Shown piece after piece: positions 46,491-54,790 of a DNA stretch of 64,000 nt. Both the position numbers and the translations under genes were made by a program. Source of the stretch: JBGTGG01 sp964398945. GTDB taxonomy: Bacteria; Bacteroidota; Bacteroidia; Cytophagales; Cyclobacteriaceae. Location: positions 1-64,000 of the forward strand of contig CAYNOT010000001.1 in NCBI GenBank assembly GCA_964398945.1, read 5' to 3'. The notes beneath the pieces were generated by a model. The model ran no database searches, was not told the origin of the DNA, and saw only the letters and a program-made list of their open reading frames with translations. How positions within the stretch are numbered: position 1 is the first letter of the stretch; every line of letters starts with the position of its first letter.

Positions 46491-47082
46491 AAAATAATCA
46501 TGCGCGTTGGTGTAAGCATTTAATGGCCATTTCATACCCCGAAATTTTTTAATCATCCCACTTTATTGCGATGTACACAGCCTTCCAAATTTCCAGTAAG
46601 TAAGGGTTTGATTCAATCTACCCTATTTCAGTGCCATTCCTTCCCCAGCCAAATAAAACGGGCAATAATTCCTTAAATGGTTATAATTTCCGATTATCAA
46701 ACACTAATTCCTATAGAAAATTAAGTCCTTGTTAAGGACTCGATTCCTCTTATGTGGATTTTTATTCACACAAAATTGTGAAACCGCACCGTACACTGTG
46801 CAAAAAAACATCAGGTTGAGGATTTCTTTACCAACCATTTCAGCCCACAATGAATTAAATTATGCAATCCCCCATGGCACGATTATATCAATGAAGCTGA
46901 TACAGTATAGGAAAAGAATACAGATGCATTACTTATCCTGTTCATTGGTCATGGGGAAGACCCGGAATGATTTTGTTTATCCCACTATTGGGCATTGGGA
47001 AAATAATTTTTGACAACGCAGGGAAACTAAAACCACTTGGTTTCCTGATTGGCGACCCGGGCCACAAATCCTTTCGTAAAAA
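46491..47082. other. Intergenic, no supported gene
   Basis: About 590 bp between divergent genes. It has short, compositionally biased frames on both strands without family features. Confidence 0.5.
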
Positions 47083-47724
47083 ATGGCCGAAAAGAAAAAA
47101 ATAAATGCAATGAAAAAAGAAAATGAACCACATATTGTGCCTTCACAAAATGAAGGGAAAGAAATTATTATAAAAGAATCCACTAGTTTCCCGACAGAAA
47201 AAGAAGCGAAGGAATTTTTTAATACTGCAAAAGACAGGCTTCGAAACGTCAATCAATGGCGTACCTTAACGGGGGATTTGTCAGCTGAATTCCAACTGCA
47301 AGATTCAAACGGCAATACCGTAGACCGCTATATTGAAAAAGGTGACTTGTTTAGAATTGATATACCCGGGCCGGGCTCACAAGCGGGTGGTGGTTACGAT
47401 TGGGTGCAGATAGAGGCCATTGAAATGCATGCCACCCCATCGCGCGAATTGTTCTCGTTCCGTGTTCGGCCTACCACGAATCCTGACAAAGAGCACTCCG
47501 GAATAGCACACTTTTACGCAGCAGTATCCACCAGTACTTTTACCGTTAAACGAAACAAAAACACCGTGGGTGTAGGGATTTATGATCGCAATATAAAGCC
47601 CAACATCGATGCTGAATCATCCCTCGATAAATTGCGGGATACTGTGGTGGGCGTCTTTGGGATGTTTGGATTTTCAAAAATTCAATGGACCCAACTTGCA
47701 AATGGAATCCTGTCGAAGGAATAA
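47083..47724 (+). CDS. Hypothetical protein, possible nucleic-acid or lipid-binding beta fold
   Basis: A 213-residue soluble protein that opens with a charged, Lys-rich tail (MAEKKKINAMKKENE) and then an alpha/beta domain with WVQIEAIEMHATPSRELFSF and AVSTSTFTVKRNKNTVGVG. No signal, no membrane segment, and no recognised family. Conserved-looking composition and intact frame support a real gene. It is followed after 73 bp by the FAD oxidoreductase. Confidence 0.6.
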   Translation: MAEKKKINAMKKENEPHIVPSQNEGKEIIIKESTSFPTEKEAKEFFNTAKDRLRNVNQWRTLTGDLSAEFQLQDSNGNTVDRYIEKGDLFRIDIPGPGSQAGGGYDWVQIEAIEMHATPSRELFSFRVRPTTNPDKEHSGIAHFYAAVSTSTFTVKRNKNTVGVGIYDRNIKPNIDAESSLDKLRDTVVGVFGMFGFSKIQWTQLANGILSKE

Positions 47725-47797
47725 AATTAATTGACGAAACAACTTAATTCCCGATTCTTTAATGATCAGGAAAATTTAGAACAATGTACACTTCATA

Positions 47798-49006
47798 ATG
47801 AACACACGATCGCGCGAACCCTATTGGTTGTTGAAAAATGGCATCCAGGAAACATTTCCTTCCTTACAGAAACCAATAACATGCGATACCCTGATTGTTG
47901 GTGCCGGGGTTACAGGAGCATTGATGGCGTATCAGCTTTGCAAAGAAGGACAACGGGTAGTTTTGGTGGACAAGCGGGACCTGGCCTTTGGAAGCACAAG
48001 CGCAACCACTGCATTGCTGCAATATGAAATTGACGACCCACTGATTACCTTATCAAAAAAAGTGGGAGGATCCCCCGCTCGTGCTGCATACAAAGAAGGT
48101 GTTGTGGCCATTCATAAATTAGAAAAGATTGTAAACAATTTGAAAATACAATGCGGCTTTGCAAGAAAGAAAAGCCTCTTCCTGGCCCGCACAAAGAAGG
48201 ATGCCAACTGGATGAAAGATGAGTTTGAAGCCCGGGTCAAAATAGGGTTGCCGGTAAAATGGCTTTCCAAAAATGAAATCGAAAACACGTATGCTGTAAC
48301 TTCCGAAGGCGGAATTGAATCCAGCGTTGGGGCAAGCATTGATGCTTTCCTATTCACCTACGAACTTGTGCGGTACTGCCAGGAAAAATTCCAGCTTCAC
48401 GTCTATGATCATACAGAAGTAGCTACCATCACATACGGGGAAAACAAGCAGCATGTAGCACATGTAAACAATGACATACCAATTACTTTTCAGCACGTGA
48501 TCTACGCAACCGGATATGAAGCAAAAGTCCCTACCCGGAAAAAAGTTGTAAAACTAGTCAGCACGTACGCACTTGCCACAGAACCCATAACGGATTTGCC
48601 ACCCAGTTTCAAGGATACCATATTTTGGGACACACAACAACCTTACTTTTATTTGCGTAGTACCGATGACAATAGACTGTTGGTAGGTGGCGGTGACGAA
48701 AAATTCAAAAACGCAATCAAACGAGATCTATTGATAGGGAAAAAAGAAATCTTCCTGTCCAAACAACTTAAATCACTATGCCCTACCATCAATGCAATTG
48801 TTGATTTTAGTTGGGCGGGTACTTTTGGTGTAACCAGGGATGCGCTCCCCTACATTGGTGCAGACCCAAAAAATCCGGACACCTACTTTGTTCTTGGATA
48901 CGGGGGAAATGGTATTACATTCAGTGTTATGGGAATGGAAATAATTTCAGACCTGATCGCAGGGCGTGTTAATCCTTTAGCAGAATATTTTAAGCTCAAC
49001 CGGTAA
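47798..49006 (+). CDS. FAD-dependent oxidoreductase (DAO family)
   Basis: A 402-residue flavoenzyme of the DAO/GlpD fold. The dinucleotide site is DTLIVGAGVTGALMAYQLCK; AFGSTSATTALLQYEIDDPL matches the isoalloxazine-contact region of sarcosine oxidase and DadA-like enzymes, and the late GTFGVTRDALPYIGADP and LGYGGNGITFSVMG are the C-terminal FAD signature. Amine or amino-acid-type substrates are most likely. It is close to the amide-system operon but separated by two minus-strand genes. Confidence 0.88.
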   Translation: MNTRSREPYWLLKNGIQETFPSLQKPITCDTLIVGAGVTGALMAYQLCKEGQRVVLVDKRDLAFGSTSATTALLQYEIDDPLITLSKKVGGSPARAAYKEGVVAIHKLEKIVNNLKIQCGFARKKSLFLARTKKDANWMKDEFEARVKIGLPVKWLSKNEIENTYAVTSEGGIESSVGASIDAFLFTYELVRYCQEKFQLHVYDHTEVATITYGENKQHVAHVNNDIPITFQHVIYATGYEAKVPTRKKVVKLVSTYALATEPITDLPPSFKDTIFWDTQQPYFYLRSTDDNRLLVGGGDEKFKNAIKRDLLIGKKEIFLSKQLKSLCPTINAIVDFSWAGTFGVTRDALPYIGADPKNPDTYFVLGYGGNGITFSVMGMEIISDLIAGRVNPLAEYFKLNR

Positions 49007-49022
49007 ATCAATATAAACAGGG

Positions 49023-49382
49023 TTAGTCGACCACCATGGAGCTATCACGTGGCACCTCTGCTTTTCTTCTATTTCTTGAGAAAAAATTAATCACGGATTT
49101 TACAGCCATTGGTACCACCGTGCGCGCTACAAAACCTGCCTTTGCAAGCACCGTGTTTTTAAGCGCCAAATCAATGCCTGCATTGATCCCTGCTCCTGCA
49201 AGGGGACCAATCACTCCTCCTCCATTCTCAATACCAATCATGTCCTTCAATATCGACATGGGTTTCAGGCTATTTTTCAACGCTTTAAAATCATTTTTCA
49301 ATGTCGCCTTGTATAGGATCAGGTTCTGCTCCAGTCTTTTCTGTTCGGCCAGAAGGTCTTTATAATTTTCAATCTTCTTCAT
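49023..49382 (-). CDS. Small membrane-associated protein paired with holin-X-like gene
   Basis: A 119-residue protein. The N-terminal half is a charged coil (ENYKDLLAEQKRLEQNLILY), the C-terminal half holds a Gly-rich and hydrophobic region (GPLAGAGINAGIDLALKNTV) that could insert in the membrane. No known family. It overlaps the preceding holin-X-like gene by 14 bp, so both are translated together, and both stand behind a sigma-54 promoter. Confidence 0.65.
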   Translation of the reverse strand: MKKIENYKDLLAEQKRLEQNLILYKATLKNDFKALKNSLKPMSILKDMIGIENGGGVIGPLAGAGINAGIDLALKNTVLAKAGFVARTVVPMAVKSVINFFSRNRRKAEVPRDSSMVVD

Positions 49383-49716
49383 AAATTTTGTTGATGATTA
49401 AATCGCGGATAAAGGGAAGTAAAGTTCCCTTTGCAATCAGTACAATAACGAGCAATAAAGCCAAATAGACGCCTCCAACAATAAGAAATCCGGCCTTCAG
49501 GTTGTCCAACGTATCCCCTAACCACAATGAAAACCCTATACCGATAAAAATCAAGGTTAACAATATGATCATCAAGCATGTCATTCCGATTACTGCAACT
49601 GATGCAGAAGTGCTAAACCGTTGCAGGAATTTTACGATCATGATATCCCTATGTGTCTCCAGAATATTTTCGAGGGTATCCAGCACACTATCCACGGATT
49701 CTTTTACTTCATTCAT
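49369..49716 (-). CDS. Phage holin family (holin-X/DUF1469-like) membrane protein
   Basis: A 115-residue protein. An amphipathic N-terminal helix (SVDSVLDTLENILETHRDIM) precedes two transmembrane helices (VIGMTCLMIILLTLIFIGIG and AGFLIVGGVYLALLLVIVLI) and a short tail. This is the layout of the putative holin-X/DUF1469 family, which despite its name is mostly found in stress operons of non-phage DNA. First gene of a two-gene unit with a sigma-54 promoter. Confidence 0.82.
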   Translation of the reverse strand: MNEVKESVDSVLDTLENILETHRDIMIVKFLQRFSTSASVAVIGMTCLMIILLTLIFIGIGFSLWLGDTLDNLKAGFLIVGGVYLALLLVIVLIAKGTLLPFIRDLIINKIYEED

Positions 49717-49748
49717 TGGGTATATGGTTATTGAGTAGTTAATCCATC

Positions 49749-49764
49749 AGCAAATCCGTTGCCA
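49749..49764 (-). promoter_or_regulatory. Sigma-54 promoter of holin-X gene
   Basis: On the minus strand TGGCAACGGATTTGCT matches the -24/-12 consensus TGGCACG-N4-TTGCW in all invariant positions (GG and GC ten bases apart). Its start point would be about 49738, 22 bp before the holin-X ATG. The window encodes an NtrC-type activator at 42825-44225. Confidence 0.75.
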
Positions 49765-49932
49765 GCATCTTAGCATACATTTTCCAGCGTTGTACAGCCG
49801 TGGGTGTGGAAAGTAATACGCAAACATGGGGTCTTAATTGCCCGGATTATTTCCTTTTATTGTGATTCCGCTATCCAAAAGAAGGGAGTACTTGTGAAAA
49901 ACGTGTGGTATCTATTTTGCAACCGCAGTCGC

Positions 49933-50718
49933 ATGAGCCTGGTGAAAACAAAAAGAGGGGATTCCATGATTGTAGCAACTGCAATACACAACGGTCATAG
50001 TATGCGACCGGAGTTGCTTCCCTACTGTCTATTGCCTGAAACAGAAAGGCTACGCGAGGAAGATCCCTATACCGGGGATTTGGTTGGGGTATGCGAAAAT
50101 CAAATCCAAATTTCACCTTCCCGTTTTGAAATCGATATCAACAGGGCACGGGATAAAGCAATCTACCTACGCCCGGAGGATGCATGGGGATTGACTGTAT
50201 GGAGTAATTCACTTCCACCTTCCTTAATCGAAAAATCCTTGCAACGATATGATGAAATCTATTCACAACTTGCGGTGTACTTTGATACGTTGTTGAGCTT
50301 CCATAAACATTTGATTGTTTACGATTTGCATTCCTACAACCACCGAAGGGATGGACACGATAAGTACGCACCTGTAGAAACAAACCCTGAGGTAAACATT
50401 GGCACCACCAACATCAACAAGAAGGTATGGGCACCCGTAATTGATACGTTGATGGAATGCGTGGCGAACTACAATTTTGAAGGAAGGCATTTATCCGTTG
50501 GTGAAAATATCAAATTCAAAGGAGGACATTTTGGCTATTGGCTGCAAGAGCGATATGCAGACCGTATATGCCCGATTGCCATAGAGTTCAAAAAATTCTT
50601 TATGAACGAATGGACAGGGAAAGTAAACAGAAGCCAACTACTCCAACTCCGGGAACTTTTGATTAGTACCCTGCAACCGGTGGCACAAGCTTCTTTAAAA
50701 TCTTATTGCCTATCATGA
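49933..50718 (+). CDS. N-formylglutamate amidohydrolase-like protein
   Basis: A 261-residue hydrolase of the N-formylglutamate amidohydrolase family (zinc carboxypeptidase-like fold). VATAIHNGHSMRPELLPYC opens the fold with the HxGH-type metal motif and LIVYDLHSYNHRR holds a second conserved His. The late IAIEFKKFFMNEWTG ends the fold. In known relatives it cleaves formyl or acyl groups from Glu. Start: ATG at 49933 (MSLVKTKRG); a GTG at 49804 would add residues unlike the family. First gene of a three-gene operon; its TGA overlaps the next ATG (ATGA). Confidence 0.85.
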   Translation: MSLVKTKRGDSMIVATAIHNGHSMRPELLPYCLLPETERLREEDPYTGDLVGVCENQIQISPSRFEIDINRARDKAIYLRPEDAWGLTVWSNSLPPSLIEKSLQRYDEIYSQLAVYFDTLLSFHKHLIVYDLHSYNHRRDGHDKYAPVETNPEVNIGTTNINKKVWAPVIDTLMECVANYNFEGRHLSVGENIKFKGGHFGYWLQERYADRICPIAIEFKKFFMNEWTGKVNRSQLLQLRELLISTLQPVAQASLKSYCLS

Positions 50719-52544
50719 TCCAGGAAAAATTGGTCGACTCCATTTGTGCCACAGTTGCGAATGGCAATCGTGTAAACCGCCTTTTACCACAGGGTGGAAA
50801 AATCGTGATGGACCATCCCCTTCCTTTCGTGTGTGTCTATCGCTTTGCTTCCTCACCCGACCCGTATTTTGTTCAACTCATCAGAACGCAAGCATCGTAT
50901 GTGATTGTAAACGAAACCGTAGACATCAAACCGCTATTAACATGCCTGGCATCGATCACATCAAAAAAATTCAATGCCTTTCTGGTGATGGAATTCTGGG
51001 CAGACCAGCATCCCGACTCCAAGGTGTTTCAAATTCACTGCGCTGAGAAAATTGCCCCGGCCACTGTTAAATCATTAAGCAAAGGGTTTGAAGAATTCCA
51101 GGAAATTTATCCTGCTGTTGAAGTTAAGGTGGTAAACATGGTGGATCGTCATCCCCATCATCTATCCCCTTTGTTCAATGTAGCAGAAACAAAAGAACTA
51201 AGCAGTCTGTTGATTGGGATACAAGTCCCGAAAATTTTTGAAGAGGCACCTGGCGGAAATGTTTTTGCGTTGCTGTTCCGGAAATTCAAAAGAAAATTTA
51301 GTGTGGCAATTAAAAAAGCTGCATTCGAATTTATTCGGGTTCAAACCTCAAAAGACTTCACGCACTATTTAACCCTTGGCAAAACAAAACTCGATAACCT
51401 GGTCCGCTTTACCGACAAACAATTATCGGAGATGAGCCAACGCATGAATTTTTTAATGCGCATCACGCCCATCAACAGTATACAAGAATGGGATACATTC
51501 CGAAAAAACAATTTCCAAAAAGAACCAACATTCCGCTATCGCCTGATTTCCATAGACCCCGAACTGGAAAAACGAAGGCTTTACAAAATCCACATTGAAC
51601 GCATAGATGACCCTACCCTCGCATTTATATTTCGGGAAAAACGGCTTGAACTGGAGAAACAACTCACCATGTTGGAAGAACGCGAGTCCGATAATTTCAA
51701 ATGGATTGGACAGAGTGTGTACGGAACCGTTAATCAAAAAACGATGGATGTTGCAGACCAACTCCTCCATACACTTTCAAAAAAAGAAGACCACCACAGT
51801 AGTGTCGATTGTTATGCTTTTGCCGAGCATGCCCAAAAGGAACTGGAAATTTATAAACAGGAATTCCCGGGCATTGATTTGCAAATACAAATCCGTAATG
51901 ATTTAAGCGGGGTGATGGTTTCCAAATCCCACTTGTTGATCAGTAGTGATTTTAGTGTTGCCGAAAACCGGGTCGAAGCGCTCATCCAGCACGAAGTCGG
52001 CACACATATCCTTACGTACTGCAATGGCTATCAGCAGCCACTTCAGCAAATGTTTGCAGGGTTTGCAGGGTACGAGCAATTACAAGAAGGCCTTGCGGTA
52101 GTGGCTGAATATCTCACCGGTGGGCTTACCCCGGGCAGGTTAAAACTTTTGGCAGGCCGTGTACGTGCCGTTTACGCCATGGAAAAAGGTGCGAGCTTCA
52201 TCGATACCTTTCGTGAAATAAATGAACGCTATGGCTTTGATACAAAAACAGCCTACCTCATTACCATGCGTGTGTACCGCGGGGGTGGATTTTCAAAGGA
52301 TGCCCTTTACCTATCCGGCATCTTGCAATTACTGAAGTATTTAAATGGCGGGGGAAACCTGGAGATTTTATATAGTGGAAAATTCCACCTCAAACATGTA
52401 CCAATTATAAAAGAGTTGATGCACAGAAAAATATTAAAACCACCATTTCTAAGTCCTTATTTTAAATCGGGGAACGTAAAGAAACGCATTGAGTATTTAA
52501 AATCAGTTACCGATATAACCACCTTACTAACCCCACAACCATGA
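50715..52544 (+). CDS. DUF1704/QEGLA-motif zinc metallopeptidase
   Basis: A 609-residue protein. The C-terminal peptidase domain has the zinc motif HEVGTH at 426-431 and the QEGLA motif at 457-461, which together define the DUF1704 family (also called flavohemoglobin expression-modulating QEGLA proteins). The eukaryotic relatives MATCAP/KIAA0895 remove the C-terminal tyrosine of tubulin. The N-terminal 200 residues are a separate domain of unknown role. Starts at ATG 50715 in a 4-base ATGA overlap with the preceding stop and ends in the same way at the next gene, so all three are translated as one unit. Confidence 0.9.
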   Translation: MIQEKLVDSICATVANGNRVNRLLPQGGKIVMDHPLPFVCVYRFASSPDPYFVQLIRTQASYVIVNETVDIKPLLTCLASITSKKFNAFLVMEFWADQHPDSKVFQIHCAEKIAPATVKSLSKGFEEFQEIYPAVEVKVVNMVDRHPHHLSPLFNVAETKELSSLLIGIQVPKIFEEAPGGNVFALLFRKFKRKFSVAIKKAAFEFIRVQTSKDFTHYLTLGKTKLDNLVRFTDKQLSEMSQRMNFLMRITPINSIQEWDTFRKNNFQKEPTFRYRLISIDPELEKRRLYKIHIERIDDPTLAFIFREKRLELEKQLTMLEERESDNFKWIGQSVYGTVNQKTMDVADQLLHTLSKKEDHHSSVDCYAFAEHAQKELEIYKQEFPGIDLQIQIRNDLSGVMVSKSHLLISSDFSVAENRVEALIQHEVGTHILTYCNGYQQPLQQMFAGFAGYEQLQEGLAVVAEYLTGGLTPGRLKLLAGRVRAVYAMEKGASFIDTFREINERYGFDTKTAYLITMRVYRGGGFSKDALYLSGILQLLKYLNGGGNLEILYSGKFHLKHVPIIKELMHRKILKPPFLSPYFKSGNVKKRIEYLKSVTDITTLLTPQP

Positions 52545-53581
52545 CGATCGCGTTTATAATCAATGACCTCGCCACAGAAAAACCAGGGTACACCACAGTC
52601 TCCCTGGCATTGGCCGCTTATAAAATGGAGCACACTATTTATTTGGTAGGTGTTGGCGATCTTGGCTATAGCCACGATGGGCACTTAACGGCCCGCGCTA
52701 AAACGGTGAACACCCACGCATTCAAGACCCCGGAAACTTTTCTAAAAGCATTGCAAGCCAGTGAATGGTGCCGGATAAGTTCCGAAAACCTGGACGTGAT
52801 TTTCTTGCGCAATGATCCCAGCGAGGATATTGAAAGAAGAAACTGGGCCCAGAATGCACCGTATATTTTTAGCCAGATTGCCCTACGCGACAATGTGATT
52901 GTTGTAAACAATCCTGAGAAACTTTCGGATGCCATCAACAAAATGTATTTTCAGCATTTCCCCAAAATACTCCGCCCCGAAACGATCATTACCCGCGACC
53001 AAAAAGAAATCGAGGATTTTTTCGAAATGCAAAAACAAAGGATAATCTTAAAACCGTTGCAAGGATCGGGGGGCAAAAACGTTTTCTTTGTAAACAAAAA
53101 AAACAGGATGAACCTTTCGCAAATCATTGATGCCATCAGTCGCGATGGATACATTATCGCGCAGGAATATTTGCCGGATGCGAAAGAAGGTGACATCCGC
53201 TTGTTTCTCATGAACGGACTGCCGTTAAAAGTTGACAATAAATATGCGGCCATCAGGCGGGTCAATAAAGAGAACGACATCAGAAGCAATATCAGCGCAG
53301 GTGGTTCTACAAAAAAAGTACAGGTTACGGATGAAATATTGGATCTCGCACGCGTACTCCGGCCCAAGCTGGTTCAGGATGGAATGTTTTTGGTTGGTAT
53401 CGACATTGTTGGCAACAAGCTGATGGAAATAAATGTCTTTAGCCCGGGAACGATGAGCAGAATGAATACCCTCTATAAAGTCGACTTCAGCGCAAAGGTT
53501 ATACAAGCACTTGAGAAGAAAATCCGCTATAAAGAAACGTACGGAAACTACATTGACAATGCCACCATTGCCACCCTTTGA
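52541..53581 (+). CDS. Glutathione synthetase-like ATP-grasp ligase
   Basis: A 346-residue ATP-grasp enzyme. FIINDLATEKPGYTTVSLAL starts the N-terminal domain, KPLQGSGGKNVFFVNK is the ATP-binding grasp loop, and LMEINVFSPGTMSRMN holds the catalytic metal ligands (Glu, Asn) of glutathione synthetase. It should form an amide bond between a carboxylate and an amine, using ATP. Not glutathione synthesis proper: no gamma-glutamylcysteine ligase is near. Third gene of the ATGA-coupled operon; a strong terminator follows about 100 bp later. Confidence 0.88.
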   Translation: MTIAFIINDLATEKPGYTTVSLALAAYKMEHTIYLVGVGDLGYSHDGHLTARAKTVNTHAFKTPETFLKALQASEWCRISSENLDVIFLRNDPSEDIERRNWAQNAPYIFSQIALRDNVIVVNNPEKLSDAINKMYFQHFPKILRPETIITRDQKEIEDFFEMQKQRIILKPLQGSGGKNVFFVNKKNRMNLSQIIDAISRDGYIIAQEYLPDAKEGDIRLFLMNGLPLKVDNKYAAIRRVNKENDIRSNISAGGSTKKVQVTDEILDLARVLRPKLVQDGMFLVGIDIVGNKLMEINVFSPGTMSRMNTLYKVDFSAKVIQALEKKIRYKETYGNYIDNATIATL

Positions 53582-53686
53582 TTTTGTTAAATTGTAACCG
53601 CATACTTTTTCGCGATGTCCCGGTGCAATGCTTTATTGCGTGGAAAGACTTGTATCAGGAATTTAAAAATTGGCAGGCCGTGCAAC

Positions 53687-53731
53687 AATACAATAGGTGG
53701 TGCAATTTGCTCACCACCTATTGTATTTGTG
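53687..53731 (+). terminator. Strong terminator after the amide operon
   Basis: AATACAATAGGTGGTG pairs perfectly with CACCACCTATTGTATT across a 9-base loop, followed by TTGTGTTTTG. The stem is long, so it can also end transcripts of the convergent OmpA gene. Confidence 0.85.
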
Positions 53732-53788
53732 TTTTGATTTTGCGATTTGCCAACGGATTGCAGCTTTCACACCGGGCTTTCGGAAACT

Positions 53789-54469
53789 TTAAATCTCACC
53801 TTTTTCGGCCGCCTTCTTCATTTTCTTGTTGGCGTAAATAGCAACTTCCACCCGTCTGTTTTTTTGTCGACCGGCCTGGGTTTCATTGTCTGCAATGGGT
53901 TGGCTTTCACCGTATCCCACATCTTCTATCCTTTTGGATGCGATCCCCTGATCTTTTAAATAATTCTTTACAGAACTTGCCCTACGATCCGAAAGCTTCT
54001 TGTTATATTCATCCGTTCCCGTAGCATCTGTATGTCCCTCAATCAGGATATTCGTATCGTCATATTTATTCAATGTACCCGAGAGTTTCGTAAGGTTTTC
54101 TTTGGTAGCAGCCGTAATCTCATCTGAATCATGCGCAAACATAAAACCGGATTCAAACGTGATCTTGATGCCTTCCCCTACACGTTCAACCGTTGCACCT
54201 TCCAAATCTTTTTTCAATTCCTCTGCTTGCTTGTCCATTTGCCGACCGATCAAAGCACCGGCTGCACCACCAACGGTTGCCCCAATGATAGCACCTACAG
54301 CAGTGTTGCCGGATTGATGGCCAATAATACCACCAATAGCGCCACCTGCACCCGCGCCAATGGCACCACCTTTTTGAGTTTTAGTTGCGTTGCAGCTAAA
54401 AAGTAAAAAAGATATCAAAAGTATTCCTGTAGCAAATGGTTTGCTTTTACTGACTATTTTCATACTCAT
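53789..54469 (-). CDS. OmpA-family lipoprotein with glycine zipper
   Basis: A 226-residue lipoprotein: lipobox ISFLLFSC makes Cys26 the lipidated residue. Residues 35-75 form a glycine-zipper (GGAIGAGAGGAIGGIIGHQS and GAIIGATVGGAAGALIG) and the C-terminal half is an OmpA-like peptidoglycan-binding domain (IEGHTDATGTDEYNKKLSDR, then ENRRVEVAI-type ending). It links the outer membrane to peptidoglycan and fits the envelope-stress theme. It is convergent with the amide operon. Confidence 0.92.
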   Translation of the reverse strand: MSMKIVSKSKPFATGILLISFLLFSCNATKTQKGGAIGAGAGGAIGGIIGHQSGNTAVGAIIGATVGGAAGALIGRQMDKQAEELKKDLEGATVERVGEGIKITFESGFMFAHDSDEITAATKENLTKLSGTLNKYDDTNILIEGHTDATGTDEYNKKLSDRRASSVKNYLKDQGIASKRIEDVGYGESQPIADNETQAGRQKNRRVEVAIYANKKMKKAAEKGEI

Positions 54470-54790
54470 ATTTTTTTGTGAATAGATATAAAGGGCGAAT
54501 CATGTTCACCACATTAAACTTTCGTTTGTCCATTCAAAAGAAATGCCATTGAAAAAAATATCGGGGAAGTCATATCCATATTGCCAATAGCCGATGCATT
54601 CCATGTATTGAAGCAATCGTATAAAAACCAGTGCTATCAAAATGAGGTGCACCTTTCTCATACCTGTAGAAGCAAATGCCCAAGCGAAAAATTTTTCTGT
54701 ACGTTGATACGTTACACCCAGTCAGGTTAGCAAGCAAGCAGTGTGTACGCTTGCCTGCTTCTGTTGAGTATCCTGTTTTTATAAAAAAAA
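54470..54790. other. Intergenic, no supported gene
   Basis: About 320 bp between two minus-strand genes: upstream region of the OmpA gene and trailer of the dehydrogenase. Nothing with family features is seen. Confidence 0.5.

Noticed and set aside
46729..47013. A 94-codon plus-strand frame in the 46.5-47.1 kb gap
   Set aside because: Composition is unlike protein of this genome and no family features are visible; treated as intergenic.
49369..49716. Prophage lysis gene
   Set aside because: The holin-like name comes from topology only; no other phage genes are near and the setting is a stress island.
49807..49821. Sigma-54 promoter for the amide operon (TGGAAAGTAATACGCA)
   Set aside because: GG and GC are spaced correctly but the -12 half is ACGCA and the -24 half lacks CAC, so it is not claimed as a feature.
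52541..53581. True glutathione synthetase (gshB)
   Set aside because: The fold fits, but no gamma-glutamylcysteine ligase is near and the coupling with two hydrolases suggests a different amide product.
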